NCBI GenBank assembly: GCA_031549625.1
Contig: JAVBPK010000056.1
Span: forward strand, 1 to 8,434
DNA from: JAISXK01 sp031549625
GTDB taxonomy: Bacteria; Bacillota; Clostridia; Christensenellales; CAG-138
DNA: 8,434 nucleotides
Direction of reading: 5' to 3'
Under the pieces are notes generated by a model. The model had not been told where the DNA came from, searched no databases, and worked only from the letters and a program-made list of their open reading frames with translations. Shown here piece by piece: positions 6,397 through 8,434 of this stretch (its first letter is position 1; the number at the start of each line of letters is the position of its first letter). The position numbers and the translations under genes were made by a program.

Positions 6397-7632
6397 TTAT
6401 GAACGGTAGTCGCCGTTTATCTTAACATAGTCGTATGTGAGGTCGCAGCCCCACGCGGTAGCGCCGGCACAGCCGCTGTTCAGCTCGATCAATATGCTGA
6501 TTTCGTTTTCCGTCAGCACTTTTTTGGCCTCGTCCTCGGAGAAGGGCAGGCCAGCGCCGTTTTTGCATACATCCACATGGCCGGCAGCAGATTCGAACGC
6601 GACGTCTACCGCGTTGATATCGATATCAACGCCAGCGTAACCGATAGCGCAAAGCACGCGCCCCCAGTTTGCGTCCGCGCCAAACATGGCGGCTTTGAAC
6701 AGGCTGCTGCAAATAACCGATTTTGCCGCGGCGCGTGCTATGCCGGTATCCTTTGCGCCGGAAACGGTGCAAGTGAGCAGCTTGCTCGCGCCTTCGCCGT
6801 CCTTGGCTATCGCCCGGCAAAGCTGGCTGGTGACGGCGCGCAACGCGGCGCAGAATGCGTCATAGTCGGCGCCTGCGCCGGAAATGGGCGTATTGCCCGC
6901 CAGCCCGTTTGCCAGCACGCTTACCATGTCGTTTGTGGATGTGTCGCCATCCACGCTCACCATGTTAAATGTGTCTATGATATCCGCGGAAAGCGCTTTT
7001 TGCAGCAGCGCGGGCTCTATGGCGGCGTCTGTGGTAATGAACACCAGCATGGTAGCCATGTTTGGCATAATCATGCCGGAGCCTTTCGCGATGCCGCCGA
7101 TGCGGCATTCTTTTTCGCCCAGCGTGAAGGAGAACGCGCATTCTTTTTTTGCGAGGTCGGTCGTCATGATGGCCTGCGCGGCATCGTCGCTGCCGCTGGC
7201 GGAAAGCGCCGCGACAAGAGGCCGCATGCCCGCTGCGATGGGCCCTATGGGCAGCGGCTGGCCGATTACGCCCGTGGAGGCGATGACGACGTCTTCGGCA
7301 CAGAGAATGGCTTCCTTTGCCAGTAACGCGCACATTTGGGTGGCGATATCGATGCCGTCGGCATTGCAGGTATTCGCGTTGCCGCTATTGCACAGCACGG
7401 CGCGCGCATAACCGTCTTTGATGTGTTGCTGCGTCACAAGTATAGGCGCACCCTTTACGAGGTTTTGCGTATACACGGCGGCCGCGGCCGCGGGCACTTC
7501 GCTCAATATGAGCGCAAGATCTTTCTTTTCTTTGTTTTTGCGCAGGCCGCAATGGACGCCGGAAGCCAGAAAACCCTTTGCGGCACACACGCCGCCTTCC
7601 ACTGGTTTCAATGGTGTTGTGTTGTTCATCAT
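6397..7632 (-). CDS. argJ: Ornithine acetyltransferase / glutamate N-acetyltransferase
   Basis: ArgJ moves the acetyl group from N-acetylornithine to glutamate, releasing ornithine and regenerating N-acetylglutamate; bifunctional forms also use acetyl-CoA. The 411-residue protein has the usual length and motifs: GFLASGVHCGL near 20-30, CNSGNANTC at 81-89, KGSGMIMPNMATML at 183-196, and the C-terminal AWGCDLTYDYVKINGDYR. These proteins cleave themselves into alpha and beta chains before a conserved Thr, which becomes the nucleophile; here that is Ala193/Thr194. The start at 7632 overlaps the argC stop as ATGA and has GAGGGG 8 nt upstream; a second ATG follows at 7629. The frame extends further upstream inside argC, but homology does not. 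No argA or argE is in view, which fits ArgJ supplying the acetyl cycle. Whether it is mono- or bifunctional cannot be told from sequence. Confidence 0.96.
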   Translation of the reverse strand: MMNNTTPLKPVEGGVCAAKGFLASGVHCGLRKNKEKKDLALILSEVPAAAAAVYTQNLVKGAPILVTQQHIKDGYARAVLCNSGNANTCNADGIDIATQMCALLAKEAILCAEDVVIASTGVIGQPLPIGPIAAGMRPLVAALSASGSDDAAQAIMTTDLAKKECAFSFTLGEKECRIGGIAKGSGMIMPNMATMLVFITTDAAIEPALLQKALSADIIDTFNMVSVDGDTSTNDMVSVLANGLAGNTPISGAGADYDAFCAALRAVTSQLCRAIAKDGEGASKLLTCTVSGAKDTGIARAAAKSVICSSLFKAAMFGADANWGRVLCAIGYAGVDIDINAVDVAFESAAGHVDVCKNGAGLPFSEDEAKKVLTENEISILIELNSGCAGATAWGCDLTYDYVKINGDYRS

Positions 7633-8434
7633 ACTAGTAACCCCTCGCATTCGTTTCTGCCGAGCATGATATTCATGCATTGCTGTGCGGCGCCGGAAGC
7701 GCCTTTTCCAAGATTGTCGTACCTTGCGTATAGCGTGACCCGTTCGTCGTTGCCGCAAACAAACAGTTCCATAGTGTCTTTTCCCGCAAGCGCGTTCGCT
7801 TCAAAAAATTCGTTTTCTTGTTTGAATGGCAGCACGCGTATGAGCCGTGAGGCGGCATAGTGCGTTTCATATATCGCCTGAAGCTCGCTTATTTCCGTGA
7901 TGCCGCACAGGGCGCTTACATGCAGCGGTATGCTGAGCAGCATGCCCGCATAAAAATCGCCGACAACCGGATTGAAAACGGGAGCGTGTGCCAACCCAGC
8001 GTAAGCGGCCATTTCGGGCAGGTGCTTGTGCGCTTGCGCCGTGGCGTAGTGGCGCGGGCTATCGTAGGCGTCGCCGCGGTTTTGCGCGCGGTATTCCGCG
8101 ATCATGGGCTTGCCGCCGCCGCTATAGCCGGTTAAACTGCAGCAGCTGAGCAAAGCGTCCGCTTGCAGCACGCCCGCCGCAACCAGCGGGGCAATGAGGG
8201 CGATGAAACCGCTTGCGTGGCAGCCAGGAACAGCGACGCGGTTGCTTGTTTGTATGGCGGCGCGGCGGTCGGCAGAAAGTTCTGGAAAGCCATATACCCA
8301 GCCGGGAGCCACCCTGTGCGCTGTGGACGCGTCTATGAGGCGGGTGGAGCTGCCTTCGCACAGGGCCACCGCTTCCATGGCCGCCGCGTCCGGCAAACAG
8401 AGGAAGGCGATATCAGCCGCCTGGAACATTGCAC
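7629..8434 (-). CDS. argC: N-acetyl-gamma-glutamyl-phosphate reductase, type 2 (5' end cut off by the window)
   Basis: ArgC reduces N-acetylglutamyl 5-phosphate to the semialdehyde with NADPH. The visible 267 codons run off the upstream edge; type-2 enzymes have about 310 residues, so some 45 N-terminal residues, including the NADP-binding glycine motif, are missing. The methionine at 8429 is internal. Type-2 features are clear: IAFLCLPDAAAMEAV, LIDASTAHRVAPGWVYGFPEL, then VPGCHASGF with the catalytic Cys (codon 8222-8220), GYSGGGKPMIAEY, AHKHLPEM and NPVVGDFYAGML. The Bacillus subtilis and E. coli enzymes are the longer type 1, so this is the shorter class best known from proteobacteria. It heads the visible run; its TGA overlaps the argJ ATG. 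Any promoter or ArgR operator for the cluster would lie upstream of argC, outside this window. Confidence 0.95.
   Translation of the reverse strand, partial: AMFQAADIAFLCLPDAAAMEAVALCEGSSTRLIDASTAHRVAPGWVYGFPELSADRRAAIQTSNRVAVPGCHASGFIALIAPLVAAGVLQADALLSCCSLTGYSGGGKPMIAEYRAQNRGDAYDSPRHYATAQAHKHLPEMAAYAGLAHAPVFNPVVGDFYAGMLLSIPLHVSALCGITEISELQAIYETHYAASRLIRVLPFKQENEFFEANALAGKDTMELFVCGNDERVTLYARYDNLGKGASGAAQQCMNIMLGRNECEGLLV

Noticed and set aside
7633..7758. N-terminal extension of argJ into argC
   Set aside because: These residues overlap the argC C-terminus in another frame and do not resemble ArgJ. The ATGA overlap with GAGGGG upstream is a better start.

Overview
The window is one arginine-biosynthesis gene cluster. 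Every gene reads on the minus strand, in the order argC-argJ-argB-argD-argF-carA-carB from high to low coordinates. The two end genes are cut by the window: argC lacks its 5' end and carB lacks about its last third. Gaps are short: an ATGA overlap (argC/argJ), 12 nt (argJ/argB), 50 nt (argB/argD), 28 nt (argD/argF), 95 nt (argF/carA) and a 14-nt overlap (carA/carB). Most starts have a strong purine-rich ribosome binding site. I saw no RNA gene, mobile element, CRISPR array or credible plus-strand gene; the long plus-strand open frames are antisense shadows of GC-rich codons. By eye the DNA is moderately GC-rich. Gene order, AGGAGG-type sites and protein flavour suggest an anaerobic, Clostridia-like member of the Bacillota, but this is an impression and not a placement.

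From high to low coordinates, ArgC (a type-2 N-acetyl-gamma-glutamyl-phosphate reductase), ArgJ (ornithine acetyltransferase), ArgB (N-acetylglutamate kinase) and ArgD (acetylornithine aminotransferase) form the acetylated branch from glutamate to ornithine. ArgJ recycles the acetyl group. ArgF joins ornithine to carbamoyl phosphate to give citrulline. CarA and CarB should make that carbamoyl phosphate. argG and argH, for citrulline to arginine, are not in the window.

The most unusual feature is CarA. The frame is intact and full length (362 codons), but the glutaminase domain has lost the catalytic Cys (Gly248, in GFGLGHQ instead of GICLGHQ) and the catalytic His (Asn333, in FNPEA instead of HPEA). 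Other conserved motifs nearby are changed too. CarB, as far as it is visible, keeps its key ATP-grasp residues. The natural reading is a carbamoyl phosphate synthetase whose small subunit can no longer hydrolyse glutamine. It would either use free ammonia, as the Cys-less animal CPS1 does, or depend on another glutaminase. It sits in a cluster that makes N-acetylglutamate, the activator of CPS1; that parallel is suggestive only.

The second point of interest is the argF-carA gap. It holds a perfect 12-bp inverted repeat followed by a T-rich tract, placed as a terminator or attenuator in front of carA. A duplicated GTGAAAAG element could form a competing pairing, and a Shine-Dalgarno-like site precedes a three-codon mini-frame.
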